A stretch of DNA of 64,000 nt from Ruminococcus flavefaciens (GCF_900108555.1 NZ_FNWV01000010.1:1-64000); one strand, 5' to 3'. Positions 1-7,403 are shown, counted from the first letter of the stretch. Made by a program: numbers and translations. Notes: generated by a model from the letters alone, not told the origin.

Positions 1-1046
1 TTCTGCGGACTGTCTTTGCTTACACCAGAGATGTACAGAGCGTGCCTGTATCTGCGGAATGCGTCCCAATAGTCCTCCCAGCTCATATTGTTATCGCAGA
101 GCCAACTGTAGCCCTTGAACATACTCTTGGTTAGGATAATATCAACGTCAGCAACCTTGTGCTCAACTCCCCAGATGTCGGTGAGCGTTACAACTCCTGC
201 GCTCTTGAAAAAGTCGTGAATATCTATCTGATGCAGCATTCCCTTGATGTACGGCAGTCGTATCTGAAACGAGGTATGCTCGCCGTTCAGCTTTTTATTG
301 ATGACCTTGGCGAACTCCTTGGAGATAATGCCCTCTCCGTCATAACCGAGAATATCCACACTCTCCCTGTGCTCAACACGATGATACTTCCGAACGGCAT
401 TGTCGCTGCCATCGTCTTCAACAGTGATAACATCTGTGTCGTGAACAGTGTGTTTTTGATTATCCACAACGATAACTCTGTGCGGCTTGTCGATGTTTAT
501 TCCATCAACACGAATGCCGCCTGAGAGCATAAGTCCGTTGTATGCGTACAGCTTGCTGAGCTGACACTTGGTTATCTCCATGCCGAGGCGAATGCGCTCT
601 GTGACCTTCCAGAAAAGGTCCTCACGGATAAATGACAGCACAGCATTTCTGCTCATGCTTGCGGAGCGCTCAAACGCAACGTACTTGTGCATACCGTTGC
701 CGAAGTCTATCTCCACACCTCTGTTCGTGAAAAGTGCCGCAGCCTTCTCTTGGAGCTGTGCATAGTAAGGGTGCGATGCGTCTCGGTCAAACACCTGTGA
801 GAAGTCTGCGTAGAAAATAACATCGGAAAGGTCCGTCACAAGTTCAGCGCCGTCATATTTGAAATCGTCACCGTGCAGCACGCACATTATCTGATAGAAA
901 AGTGCGTTGTCGTCCTGCTCGTGTGCGGAGTGTTTTAGACAGCTCCGCAGTGCATTTTTATCAATAACTGTTTTGTAAAACAGTCCGTCAGGCTTGGAGT
1001 AGTTGAGCATTGCTCTGACGGACAGATCATATATCCTGTACTTCAT
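1..1046 (-). CDS. RdRP/YonO-like protein, partial (C-terminus off window)
   Basis: An open leftward frame of 348 codons starts at ATG 1046-1044 behind a GGTGGTGAG ribosome site and runs off the left edge without a stop. Seen: GYDGEGIIS at residues 234-242, TSFQIR at 258-263, KGML at 268-271 and LTKSMFKGYSW at 305-315. Their order and spacing resemble the first double-psi beta-barrel part of eukaryotic RNA-dependent RNA polymerases (DGxGxIS, FQxR-GxKG, LRPSMxKF) and the phage YonO polymerase. An upstream segment, KYVAFERSASMSR near 140-155, may be the conserved N-terminal part. The metal-binding DxDGD motif expected of this family would lie beyond base 1 and cannot be seen. It sits divergently from the ATPase gene of a mobile element. 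Family assignment is inferred from motifs only. Confidence 0.6.
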   Translation of the reverse strand, partial: MKYRIYDLSVRAMLNYSKPDGLFYKTVIDKNALRSCLKHSAHEQDDNALFYQIMCVLHGDDFKYDGAELVTDLSDVIFYADFSQVFDRDASHPYYAQLQEKAAALFTNRGVEIDFGNGMHKYVAFERSASMSRNAVLSFIREDLFWKVTERIRLGMEITKCQLSKLYAYNGLMLSGGIRVDGINIDKPHRVIVVDNQKHTVHDTDVITVEDDGSDNAVRKYHRVEHRESVDILGYDGEGIISKEFAKVINKKLNGEHTSFQIRLPYIKGMLHQIDIHDFFKSAGVVTLTDIWGVEHKVADVDIILTKSMFKGYSWLCDNNMSWEDYWDAFRRYRHALYISGVSKDSPQ

Positions 1047-1089
1047 GGTCTCACCACCTGCTAAAAGTATATCACAAAACCTGCCAAAA

Positions 1090-1120
1090 TGCAATAAGGA
1101 TACTGCTCCCACATTTTTAT
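1090..1120 (+). repeat. 31-bp direct repeat, copy 1
   Basis: A 31-bp stretch containing AAGGATACTGCTCCCACATT is repeated at 1334-1364 in the same orientation with two mismatches near its 5' end. It lies just upstream of the leftward polymerase-like gene. It may be an operator, an iteron or a duplicated leader. No other copy was noticed in the window. Confidence 0.75.
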
Positions 1121-1151
1121 TCCGAAACGCTCATTTTTACCCTAAAAACAT

Positions 1152-1178
1152 TCAAAACTGTCATAGTAACAGTTTTGA
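1152..1178. promoter_or_regulatory. Palindrome in the divergent intergenic region
   Basis: A perfect 10-bp inverted repeat (TCAAAACTGT / ACAGTTTTGA) is separated by 7 nt. It lies in the 337-bp noncoding gap between two divergent element genes, a natural place for an operator. No T-run follows it, so a terminator is less likely. Apart from the two 31-bp repeats, nothing else is recognisable in the 1047-1383 gap. Confidence 0.45.
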
Positions 1179-1333
1179 GTTGAAATGTCTGCCAAGCTCT
1201 ATTCTATGGGCAGTGCAGCTGTTTTTATTATTTAGTGAGAATTAGTGAGAAAAGGTCAGTTCCCATAATAATCAATTTGTGTTTCGGAAAATGTTTCAGA
1301 GCGGTCAAAAACTTATGCAAAAACAGGTCGATT

Positions 1334-1364
1334 TGCATAAAGGATACTGCTCCCACATTTTTAT
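1334..1364 (+). repeat. 31-bp direct repeat, copy 2
   Basis: The second copy of the repeat at 1090-1120 ends 20 bp before the TTG start of the ATPase gene, so it overlaps its likely leader. The two copies flank the palindrome at 1152-1178, which suggests a common regulator of both divergent genes. That function is inferred. Confidence 0.75.
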
Positions 1365-1383
1365 GAAGAAAGGATGATTTTTA

Positions 1384-2574
1384 TTGACAAAACGAATCGA
1401 AATTGAGTTCAAAAGCAGCGTCGAGATAATGAACACTCCGATGAAAAAGCGGCGCTTCATCGTTGACGAAATGATCTATCCCGGTCTCCATGTACTGTCA
1501 GGTGATCCGAAGATAGGTAAATCGTGGATGATGATGGATATGTGTCTTGCTATTGCCAAAGGTGAAAAGTTTCTCGGACGCAAAACAGATCAAGGTCATG
1601 TGGTGTACATGGCACTTGAAGATACGTCTGATAATTTACAGACGCGAATGTATGAGCTGACAGATGAGCCGACGGATAATCTGCAATATGTTTTACTTGT
1701 CAACACTCTCGGTAACGGTCTCGAAGATGATCTGCGCAAGTGCAAGGAAACATTCTCAGACCTGAAGCTGATAGTCATTGATACTCTGCAAAAGGTGCGC
1801 GAAACTGTTGACATGAAGTACGGCAGTGATTACAAGGACGTATCAACGCTGAAATCTATTGCTGACGAGTTAGGCATCGCAATAATTCTTGTTCATCACA
1901 ACAGAAAGCAGCAGGACTCCAATCCGAACAACATGATACTTGGCACGAATGGTATCCCGGGTGCAGCAGATGGTCTGCTCGTTCTTACGCACAAGTCAGA
2001 CAGCAAGAATGCAGTACTGAACATCAGCGGTCGCGGTGCTCCGTCACTCGACATAAATGTTATCAGGGACGGAGCAAAGTGGAAGCTGCTTGACAAGCCG
2101 CCCGAGGACAAGCCTGATAACTTCCCGTCTGTGATACATGATTTTATGCTGGAGCGAAAAGAGTTCCGCGGAAGTGCGTCTGAGTTGTGTGAACTGTTAT
2201 GCAAAAAGTTTCCGTCAGAGGAATTCAAAAACAACTGGATGTACCGAGAACTATTGCAGCACGATGAAGAAGTTCACTCGCTCGGTATCAGCTATGGCAA
2301 AACAAAAAGTAACGGCACTCGCAGTATCTGTGTCCGTTACGAAGCTGATAGGGACAGCAGTGGCAGTAAATTACTGTACCCTGAAAGTGGTGCCCCTGCT
2401 GTCCCTGAAACGTCTTCAAACGCTGATATATCTTCGCAAACCGATACTCCCTCTGCCAGTGATGTTAAAACAATTGCTGTCCCTGTTGGTGATAAACTTA
2501 TTGAGTGGGCAGCGAACCGAATCACAGAAAAGTTAGCGGAGCAAGGTATTGAAGTCGAGCCGTTTCAGCCGTGA
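1384..2574 (+). CDS. RepA/DnaB-type AAA ATPase of mobile element
   Basis: A 396-residue P-loop ATPase of the RepA-like hexameric helicase group (AAA_25 type). Walker A is GDPKIGKS at residues 40-47, after LHVLS; Walker B is LIVIDT at 129-134; a sensor-like HHNRK is at 171-175. Residues after about 240 look like a winged-helix or low-complexity tail. Proteins of this group unwind DNA in replication of plasmids and mobile elements. The start is TTG at 1384, eight bases after AAAGGATG. It is the first of the rightward element genes and lies divergent to the polymerase-like gene. A role in element replication or maintenance is inferred from family and position. Confidence 0.8.
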   Translation: MTKRIEIEFKSSVEIMNTPMKKRRFIVDEMIYPGLHVLSGDPKIGKSWMMMDMCLAIAKGEKFLGRKTDQGHVVYMALEDTSDNLQTRMYELTDEPTDNLQYVLLVNTLGNGLEDDLRKCKETFSDLKLIVIDTLQKVRETVDMKYGSDYKDVSTLKSIADELGIAIILVHHNRKQQDSNPNNMILGTNGIPGAADGLLVLTHKSDSKNAVLNISGRGAPSLDINVIRDGAKWKLLDKPPEDKPDNFPSVIHDFMLERKEFRGSASELCELLCKKFPSEEFKNNWMYRELLQHDEEVHSLGISYGKTKSNGTRSICVRYEADRDSSGSKLLYPESGAPAVPETSSNADISSQTDTPSASDVKTIAVPVGDKLIEWAANRITEKLAEQGIEVEPFQP

Positions 2575-2739
2575 GGCACCAAAACGCCAATATTTGCCGC
2601 CGATACAGAAATCGGGTAGTTACCCCACCTGCGGCGATAAAAGCGATTGTGGCGCAACGTGGAGCGAGTGTGGCGATACCGCACAGATACTAATGGCAGA
2701 GGGAAAAGTGGCGGTACCCGAGAAAAATCAACCCCACTG

Positions 2740-2900
2740 GGTTGGCAAGCATAGCTGCCGGCATTCCGCCTGCCGCCTTTGCTTGTCGGGCAGAAGCCCG
2801 AACCCACTTACGGCGAGCCGCCGCTCCCAATTGTGCCTCCGCATAGTCCTTACGGACAGGAAGTATAATTGTCGGCACGCTGAAACATTTTACAAAACGG
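2740..2900 (+). other. Candidate oriT (noncoding, hairpin-rich)
   Basis: The 344-bp gap between the ATPase gene and mobC has no convincing gene. It is locally GC-rich, with hairpins TCGGGC-AGAA-GCCCGA at 2786-2801 and GTCC-TTAC-GGAC at 2846-2857, plus repeated GCCGGC/GCCG blocks at about 2757-2780. Origins of transfer commonly lie just upstream of mobC-relaxase pairs and contain such inverted repeats next to the nick site. The call rests on position and structure; the nick site itself is not identified. Confidence 0.4.
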
Positions 2901-2918
2901 AAGAAAAGGAGGGATTCT

Positions 2919-3230
2919 ATGAGACGGAGAAACGCAACCATAGCGATACGCTGCACAGAGGAAGAAAGCAGACGTATCCATGAACTGGCTGAGAGGCACG
3001 GCTTAAGGCTGAATGACTTCGTAATGCGGAGTGCTCTGGGCAAGAAAATCGTTGTTGCCAACGGCATCGATGAGATAGTTCGGCAGCAGAAAGCTATCGG
3101 TCGAAACCTGAATCAGATAGCTACACTTGCGAATATGGACAGGCTGACCGCCGTGAACTTCCAGCCGCTCCTCGACGAGCACAGGAAGGTCACGGAGCTG
3201 ATAGGTCAGCTCTTACGGGAGGTGAAGTAG
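2919..3230 (+). CDS. mobC: MobC-like relaxosome accessory protein
   Basis: A 103-residue protein with an N-terminal ribbon-helix-helix-like segment (RRNATIAIRCTEEES) and the C-terminal MobC signature GRNLNQIATLAN at about residues 64-75. MobC proteins bind oriT and help the relaxase open the strands for nicking. A strong site (AAGGAGG) precedes ATG 2919. The TAG stop shares one base with the GTG start of the relaxase gene, so the two are translationally coupled. Confidence 0.88.
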   Translation: MRRRNATIAIRCTEEESRRIHELAERHGLRLNDFVMRSALGKKIVVANGIDEIVRQQKAIGRNLNQIATLANMDRLTAVNFQPLLDEHRKVTELIGQLLREVK

Positions 3231-4558
3231 TGGCGACGGTCACAGCTATTAGTACAAAAGGTGGTGGCGGCGGCAAGAAAAGTCTGGACTACATCTGCCG
3301 CGATGACAAGACCGAGAATAAAAAGTTCGTGACGGCTCTCAACTGTTCGCTGCCCACAGCCTATCAAGAATTCCAAAATACAAGAGAGATGTACGGCAAG
3401 ACTGACGGCATTCGTTACTATCACTTCGTACAGTCGCACCCAAGCGGCTACAAGATAGAGCCTGCACTTGCTCACAAGATAGCTGTTGAGTTTGCAGAGC
3501 GAGCGTTCAAAGGTCACGAAGTTGTAGTCGCAACTCACAACGACGCTGAACACGTTCACTCACATTTTGTGCTCAACGCAGTTAATGCTGAGACAGGTTT
3601 GAAGTACCACTCAAACAAGTTCACACTGCAAGACCTACGGCAGCTCAGCGATGAAATTTGTCAGAAGTACGGAGTGACAACTCTCAGCAAACCTGAGATT
3701 CACAAGCAGAGCAACGGTATCACTAACGGTGAGTACCGTGTTGCAATGCGAGGTGAGAGCTGGAAAATGAATCTCATCAATACAATAGACATGGTCATGA
3801 AAAGAGCAAAGTCAAAGAAACAATTCCGCTTCTATATGAAGCAGTGTGGCTACGATGTCAAGTGGGAGGACAGCAGAAAGTACATCACATACACCTGTCC
3901 CAACGGCAGGAGATGCCGCGACAACAAGCTTCACGAAGCGAAATACAGAAAGGAGAATATGGAATATGAGTTCGAAATACGAAGAAGCGAAAGAAGCCTC
4001 CAAGCAGAATTTGGAGGAGACACAGGACATACCAACTATGGTCTGCGTCCAGGAACACAACTGGCTGGCGTTGATATCACAGCTGAAGCTTCTGACAGAT
4101 ACGCTGTTCGAAGTCAAGGCTCAGACAGACGAGACAATGACATATGCACAGATGGAACGGTACCTGCGAAATCAGCAGACGATATACAATCAGCTGCTGG
4201 AACAGGGAAAGGAGATACAGGAGCAGACGTCACAGAACGTGACGGCAGAGGTGTCGAAGCTGGATCAGGCGGCGAAGGAACTCGTATCACAGGCTGGGAG
4301 TCTGAACGAGCAGACCTTATCGCAGCTGAAATGCTCCGAAGAGCAGAGCAGAAGTCACGGCTTCAGACTGCTTCGACTGGTGGTGCTGATAGAAGTGCTG
4401 CACCTGATATCATCGGTGGCATTGCTGCTGTGGCTTCGATAATCGAGGACGAGTCTGAGCCTACTGACGATACCGAATACGCACGTGAGCACGTTGACCG
4501 CAAGGCACTCGCCGAGGAACGAGAGCGAAAGGAAGCTCACGGAATACACATGGGATAA
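3230..4558 (+). CDS. mobA: MobA/VirD2-type relaxase
   Basis: A 442-residue relaxase (PF03432 type) that would nick oriT and attach to the transferred strand. The N-terminal 230 residues form the catalytic domain: a likely catalytic tyrosine in SLDYICR (Y21) and the three-histidine metal motif THNDAEHVHSHFVLN at 102-116. The C-terminal half is rich in Gly, Asp, Arg and Ser. It keeps TGWESERADLI near residue 354-364, a segment I recall from related relaxases, so this frame appears genuine to the end. GTG 3230 overlaps the mobC stop. A second gene is read in another frame within its 3' half (3966-4442). Confidence 0.88.
   Translation: MATVTAISTKGGGGGKKSLDYICRDDKTENKKFVTALNCSLPTAYQEFQNTREMYGKTDGIRYYHFVQSHPSGYKIEPALAHKIAVEFAERAFKGHEVVVATHNDAEHVHSHFVLNAVNAETGLKYHSNKFTLQDLRQLSDEICQKYGVTTLSKPEIHKQSNGITNGEYRVAMRGESWKMNLINTIDMVMKRAKSKKQFRFYMKQCGYDVKWEDSRKYITYTCPNGRRCRDNKLHEAKYRKENMEYEFEIRRSERSLQAEFGGDTGHTNYGLRPGTQLAGVDITAEASDRYAVRSQGSDRRDNDICTDGTVPAKSADDIQSAAGTGKGDTGADVTERDGRGVEAGSGGEGTRITGWESERADLIAAEMLRRAEQKSRLQTASTGGADRSAAPDIIGGIAAVASIIEDESEPTDDTEYAREHVDRKALAEERERKEAHGIHMG
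3966..4442 (+). CDS. Overprinted coiled-coil/membrane protein in relaxase gene
   Basis: This frame lies wholly inside the relaxase gene, shifted from it. ATG 3966 follows an AAAGGAG site at about 3951, giving a 158-residue product. It is rich in Gln, Glu and Leu, with a long helical or coiled-coil stretch (residues about 55-130: QLLEQGKEIQEQ, AEVSKLDQAAKELVSQ) and a C-terminal hydrophobic segment (LLRLVVLIEVLHLISSVALL) that looks like a membrane anchor. This composition is unlike a chance frame. Known parallel: in ColE1 plasmids mbeB and mbeD lie overlapped within the relaxase gene mbeA. A mobilization-accessory role is inferred by analogy; no family is recognised. Confidence 0.6.
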   Translation: MSSKYEEAKEASKQNLEETQDIPTMVCVQEHNWLALISQLKLLTDTLFEVKAQTDETMTYAQMERYLRNQQTIYNQLLEQGKEIQEQTSQNVTAEVSKLDQAAKELVSQAGSLNEQTLSQLKCSEEQSRSHGFRLLRLVVLIEVLHLISSVALLLWLR

Positions 4559-4560
4559 GC

Positions 4561-5131
4561 TATGACTCCCTGAATCAGGGACTCAACTAACTCAGGGATA
4601 AAACGTCCGTGAGTTATTATTCGTAGCTGGGCTACCGTAACGGTACTTGAAGTCCGAAACAGAACTGCACTCATTCCCAGCTCAGGATAGAGTTCCCATA
4701 ATGGACATTCGTTATGGCGGGATGTAATATCCCGTCACGACGATGGGGTGGTGAATCGCCACCTCGCCACCTGAGTCGGCGAATCGCAGGGGCAGCAAAG
4801 GGGTGTCCAAAACGGACTGAGCTGATGTATGGAAACACGACGGTAGCTCACGGTGAACGAGGCGTTCACCGTACTGAACTCGCCCTGATTCGGGGCGGGT
4901 GTGAACGAACCGTTCATCCCTTTGCTGGTACCGAACAGATTGTACAGTACCGACAGGTGTTGCCAAAATGGCAGCGCCTTCAAATCATCCATATTGGAAG
5001 GTATGAGCTGACAGAACGATTCGTTCGGTCAGTAGACGAAGTAACGAAACGTGACGGCGTCTCAATCACCAAAGGATGTCACCAAACGTGACATCCTTTG
5101 CAATAAGGGTATCGTGAAAGCCAATACCCTT
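4561..5131. repeat. Dense array of hairpins in noncoding DNA
   Basis: The 677-bp gap after the relaxase gene has no convincing gene but holds at least ten inverted repeats, a few bases to tens of bases apart and mostly different in sequence. Examples (stem bp/loop nt) are 4588-4616 (7/15), 4691-4713 (6/10), 4718-4734 (6/5), 4850-4872 (9/5), 4902-4916 (6/3), 5009-5031 (4+6 with one mismatch), 5070-5100 (13/5) and 5105-5131 (8/11). Most lack T-runs, so they are not ordinary terminators. Two similar hairpins (5532-5550, 5566-5590) follow the next gene. Options are a single-strand replication origin, a structured RNA or regulator sites. Confidence 0.7.
4855..5026. promoter_or_regulatory. Three GAACG-N3-CGTTC palindromes
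   Basis: Exact 13-bp palindromes with variable centres occur at 4855-4867 (AGG), 4903-4915 (AAC) and 5014-5026 (ATT). Constant arms with free centres, three times in 172 bp, fit binding sites for a dimeric DNA-binding protein. The binding protein is not identified. They lie upstream of the small conserved gene at 5236 and of xis and int. Confidence 0.55.
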
Positions 5132-5235
5132 GTAGTGCTTCTGCTCAGTATCAACAGCGAACATTCAGTGGTTCTGATGAATGGATTTCGACTGGAAGCT
5201 GTGGTATGATTGTTGGTCAGGAGGTGACCGCGGCG

Positions 5236-5514
5236 ATGAAGTTGCAGGATCTGTATTACGGGAACGTCATACCGTGTCAGCACGATGTGAGGAAGGACTC
5301 CGATTATGCAAAGCGAAGTCTGGAGCTCCTCGAGATGTGCGACAGACTGGAGAAACGACTGTCAGCTGACGATAAGAAGCTACTCAACAACATAACGGAT
5401 ATGCAGGGAATGTTGTCCGAGACATTGGTAGCTGAAAGCTACATACAAGGCTTCCGTGACTGCACCGAACTGATAATAGATGTGATGTTCGGCAGGAGCG
5501 AGAACCTGAAATAA
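5236..5514 (+). CDS. Small conserved mobile-element protein, DUF6809-like
   Basis: A 92-residue soluble, mostly helical protein starting MKLQDLYYGNVIP and ending near GFRDCTELIIDVMFG. I recall this pattern (an LYxGxxxP start and a GFRxG-like end) in small proteins of Firmicute conjugative elements grouped as DUF6809, whose function is unknown. The start is chosen at ATG 5236 because AGGAGGTGA (5219-5227) sits 8 nt before it; an upstream in-frame ATG (5206) has no such site. It lies between two hairpin blocks and ahead of xis. The family name is tentative. Confidence 0.7.
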   Translation: MKLQDLYYGNVIPCQHDVRKDSDYAKRSLELLEMCDRLEKRLSADDKKLLNNITDMQGMLSETLVAESYIQGFRDCTELIIDVMFGRSENLK

Positions 5515-5531
5515 CAAATCAAATGGAGAGA

Positions 5532-5590
5532 GTACGGTAAAACACCGTACCCATTTTCGTATCAAAGGGAGCGGCTAACCACCGCTCTCT
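5532..5590. repeat. Two hairpins downstream of the small element gene
   Basis: GTACGGT-AAAAC-ACCGTAC (5532-5550) and a 9-bp stem with one G-U pair around GAGCGG/CCGCTC (5566-5590) lie in the short gap before xis. They resemble the hairpins at 4561-5131. Neither has a strong T-run, so termination is uncertain. Confidence 0.6.
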
Positions 5591-5671
5591 TAATAATTCA
5601 AAAGGAGAAAGTTAAAATGAACAATGCAGATCATACGAGAAACACAAGCGAAATAATAACAGGAGGAACGA

Positions 5672-5887
5672 ATGAGATATACAGAAATGTTCAGAAACGA
5701 ACCGGACGTGCTGACTGTCCCAGAGGCAGCAAAGCTGCTCCGCATTGGAAAGAATCAGGCTTACGAGCTCGTGAAAAATGGAAGTATCGGAGCGATAAGA
5801 CTGGGCAAGAAGATAATTATTCCGAAGCCCGCTCTTGTTGACTTCTGCCGAAACGAGAGAAACTATTTAGTGCTTCTGCCGAAATGA
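5672..5887 (+). CDS. xis: Excisionase (HTH_17 / MerR-like)
   Basis: A 71-residue DNA-binding protein of the excisionase family: LTVPEAAKLLRIGKNQAYELV forms the helix-turn-helix, followed by the wing IGAIRLGKKIIIPK. Such proteins bend attachment-site DNA and steer the integrase toward excision. ATG 5672 is preceded by ACAGGAGGAACG. An overlapping frame opens at 5617 behind an equally strong AAAGGAG and runs to 5841. It could be a short leader read that couples translation; its product has no recognisable features. The gene sits directly before int. Confidence 0.87.
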   Translation: MRYTEMFRNEPDVLTVPEAAKLLRIGKNQAYELVKNGSIGAIRLGKKIIIPKPALVDFCRNERNYLVLLPK

Positions 5888-5982
5888 GGTGAAAGGTATG
5901 GATTTTTCGAGAGAAGTGTGGTATTGTTGTCGTGACGAAAGTCACGATAAGGAACGATTTGGGAATTGAAAGGAGGATGCCA

Positions 5983-7185
5983 ATGAAAATAACCACAGGA
6001 CATTTGGCCGAGAAAAGCGGCAAATGGTATGCCGTTATAAACTTATACGATGCCGACGGTAAGCGTCACGAAAAGTGGCGCTCCCTCGGACTGGACGCAA
6101 AGAAAGGCACCAAGACCGAAGCCAACCACCGTCTGAACGAGGTGTTGGAGCAGTACAATCTTGGTGACCAGTACCTGCACGAAGGTATGTCGAGAGCCGA
6201 CAAGGAGCGTAACCGCATAGCTGATATGCGTGTTGAGGACTACCTTGCGGAGTGGCTGGAGTCCTACAAGGGCAACATCACGAAGTCCACATACACAAGC
6301 TACAAGCGGTACATGGACGTACACATGATACCATTCTTCAAGAAGATGAAGATAAAGGTCAAGGAGATAACCGGCGACGAGATAAACGAGTACTACGCTT
6401 ACCTCAGAGCCAAAGGACTGAAGGGCACAAGCTGTCAGCGGCACCATTCGCTCCTGCACCTTGCATTCAAGTCTGCAATGAAGCGTCGTATAATTCCGAC
6501 AAATCCTGTCGATCAGGCTGACCGCCCGAAGTCGGTGCAGTTCATCGGAAACTACTATAACGCTGAGGAGATAAAGCAGCTCATCGACTGCACAAAGGAC
6601 GATCCGCTGCACATCGTCATCGTTATAGCTGCATACTATGGACTCCGCCGAAGCGAGGTCATCGGGCTGAAATGGTCGGCGGTGGACTTCGTAGGCAAGA
6701 CCATAAGCATCAAGCACAAGGTGTTGCAGGACGAGGACGGAGTTGCAGGTTACGATGTAATGAAAACGAAATCGTCGTACAGAACGCTTCCGCTGATACC
6801 TGTAGTCGAGCAGGCACTCATCGCCGAGCGTGAGCATCAGGCAGAAATGAAGAAGGCATTCGGCAGAGGATACTGCAAGAAGTACGAGGACTACATCTGC
6901 GTAGACGCTGTGGGAGAGCTGATACGTCCCAACTATGTATCGGACCACTTCCCGATAGTGCTCCGCAAGAACGGTCTGCGGAAGATACGCTTCCATGACC
7001 TGCGGCACAGTTGTGCCAGCTTACTTCTCGCCAACGGAGTGCAGATGAAGCTGATACAGGAGTGGCTCGGTCACAGCGACATAGGTACGACCAGCAACGT
7101 GTACAGCCATGTGGACAGCGAAAGCAAGAAGCTGAGTGCGGAGGCGATTGCTAAAGCACTCTCAAACGAATCAACAGCCGTATAA
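5983..7185 (+). CDS. int: Tyrosine site-specific integrase
   Basis: A 400-residue tyrosine recombinase. It has an N-terminal arm-binding domain, a SAM-like core-binding domain (VEDYLAEWLESYK onward) and a C-terminal catalytic domain with YGLRRSEV (Arg), FHDLRHSCA (His, Arg), WLGHSD (His) and NVYSHVD (nucleophile Tyr). ATG 5983 is chosen because AGGAGG at 5971-5976 lies 6 nt upstream; the frame itself opens at 5932. It would integrate and excise the element at the adjacent tRNA-Ser gene, 130 bp downstream. Confidence 0.93.
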   Translation: MKITTGHLAEKSGKWYAVINLYDADGKRHEKWRSLGLDAKKGTKTEANHRLNEVLEQYNLGDQYLHEGMSRADKERNRIADMRVEDYLAEWLESYKGNITKSTYTSYKRYMDVHMIPFFKKMKIKVKEITGDEINEYYAYLRAKGLKGTSCQRHHSLLHLAFKSAMKRRIIPTNPVDQADRPKSVQFIGNYYNAEEIKQLIDCTKDDPLHIVIVIAAYYGLRRSEVIGLKWSAVDFVGKTISIKHKVLQDEDGVAGYDVMKTKSSYRTLPLIPVVEQALIAEREHQAEMKKAFGRGYCKKYEDYICVDAVGELIRPNYVSDHFPIVLRKNGLRKIRFHDLRHSCASLLLANGVQMKLIQEWLGHSDIGTTSNVYSHVDSESKKLSAEAIAKALSNESTAV

Positions 7186-7257
7186 CATAAACTGAAAGGC
7201 AATTGCAGTTTTCTCGCAAAAAACAAGTCGGTCATTATGCAAGCAACTGCGCTATAA

Positions 7258-7290
7258 CAAAAAAGTTCCGCCTCTCGAAAAGGCGGAACT
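7258..7290 (-). terminator. Rho-independent terminator after tRNA-Ser
   Basis: A perfect 10-bp stem AGTTCCGCCT/AGGCGGAACT (7264-7273 and 7281-7290), loop CTCGAAA, is followed on the minus strand by a run of T (7259-7264). It is correctly placed to end the leftward tRNA-Ser transcript. Confidence 0.8.
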
Positions 7291-7314
7291 ACGCGGAATA
7301 CTCCGCATTTGGCT

Positions 7315-7403
7315 TGGCGCAGTGGGTGGGATTCGAACCCACGTCCCTCAAGGGGCATCATGATTTCGAGTCATGTCCGTTATGACCACTTCGATACCAC
7401 TGC
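7315..7403 (-). tRNA. tRNA-Ser (anticodon CGA)
   Basis: An 89-nt class II tRNA with encoded CCA. Acceptor GCAGTGG pairs with CCACTGC, the discriminator is G, the anticodon stem CATGA/TCATG carries loop CTCGAAA (anticodon CGA, reading UCG), there is a long variable arm, and the T-stem is GTGGG/CCCAC around TTCGAAT. Its 5' half (7364-7403) is duplicated at 7532-7571, so it is the integration target of the neighbouring element. Confidence 0.93.
7364..7403. repeat. 40-bp att repeat, copy within tRNA-Ser
   Basis: This stretch runs from the anticodon loop to the first base of tRNA-Ser. It is identical over 40 bp to 7532-7571 and is the likely attachment core. Identity stops sharply on both sides. 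Confidence 0.8.

Noticed and set aside
1003-1245. 80-codon frame in the left intergenic gap
   Set aside because: Overlaps the start of the polymerase-like gene and the direct repeat; no ribosome site or domain.
2549-2983. 144-codon rightward frame across the oriT candidate
   Set aside because: Low-complexity Arg/Cys/Ser-rich product, overlaps the ATPase end and the mobC start, and lacks a ribosome site.
4714-5091. Overlapping frames on both strands in the hairpin array
   Set aside because: They owe their length to the palindromes; no ribosome sites and no protein-like composition.
6043-7008. 321-codon antisense frame in the integrase gene
   Set aside because: Shadow of a well-supported gene; Leu/Val/Tyr-biased as expected of a reverse frame.
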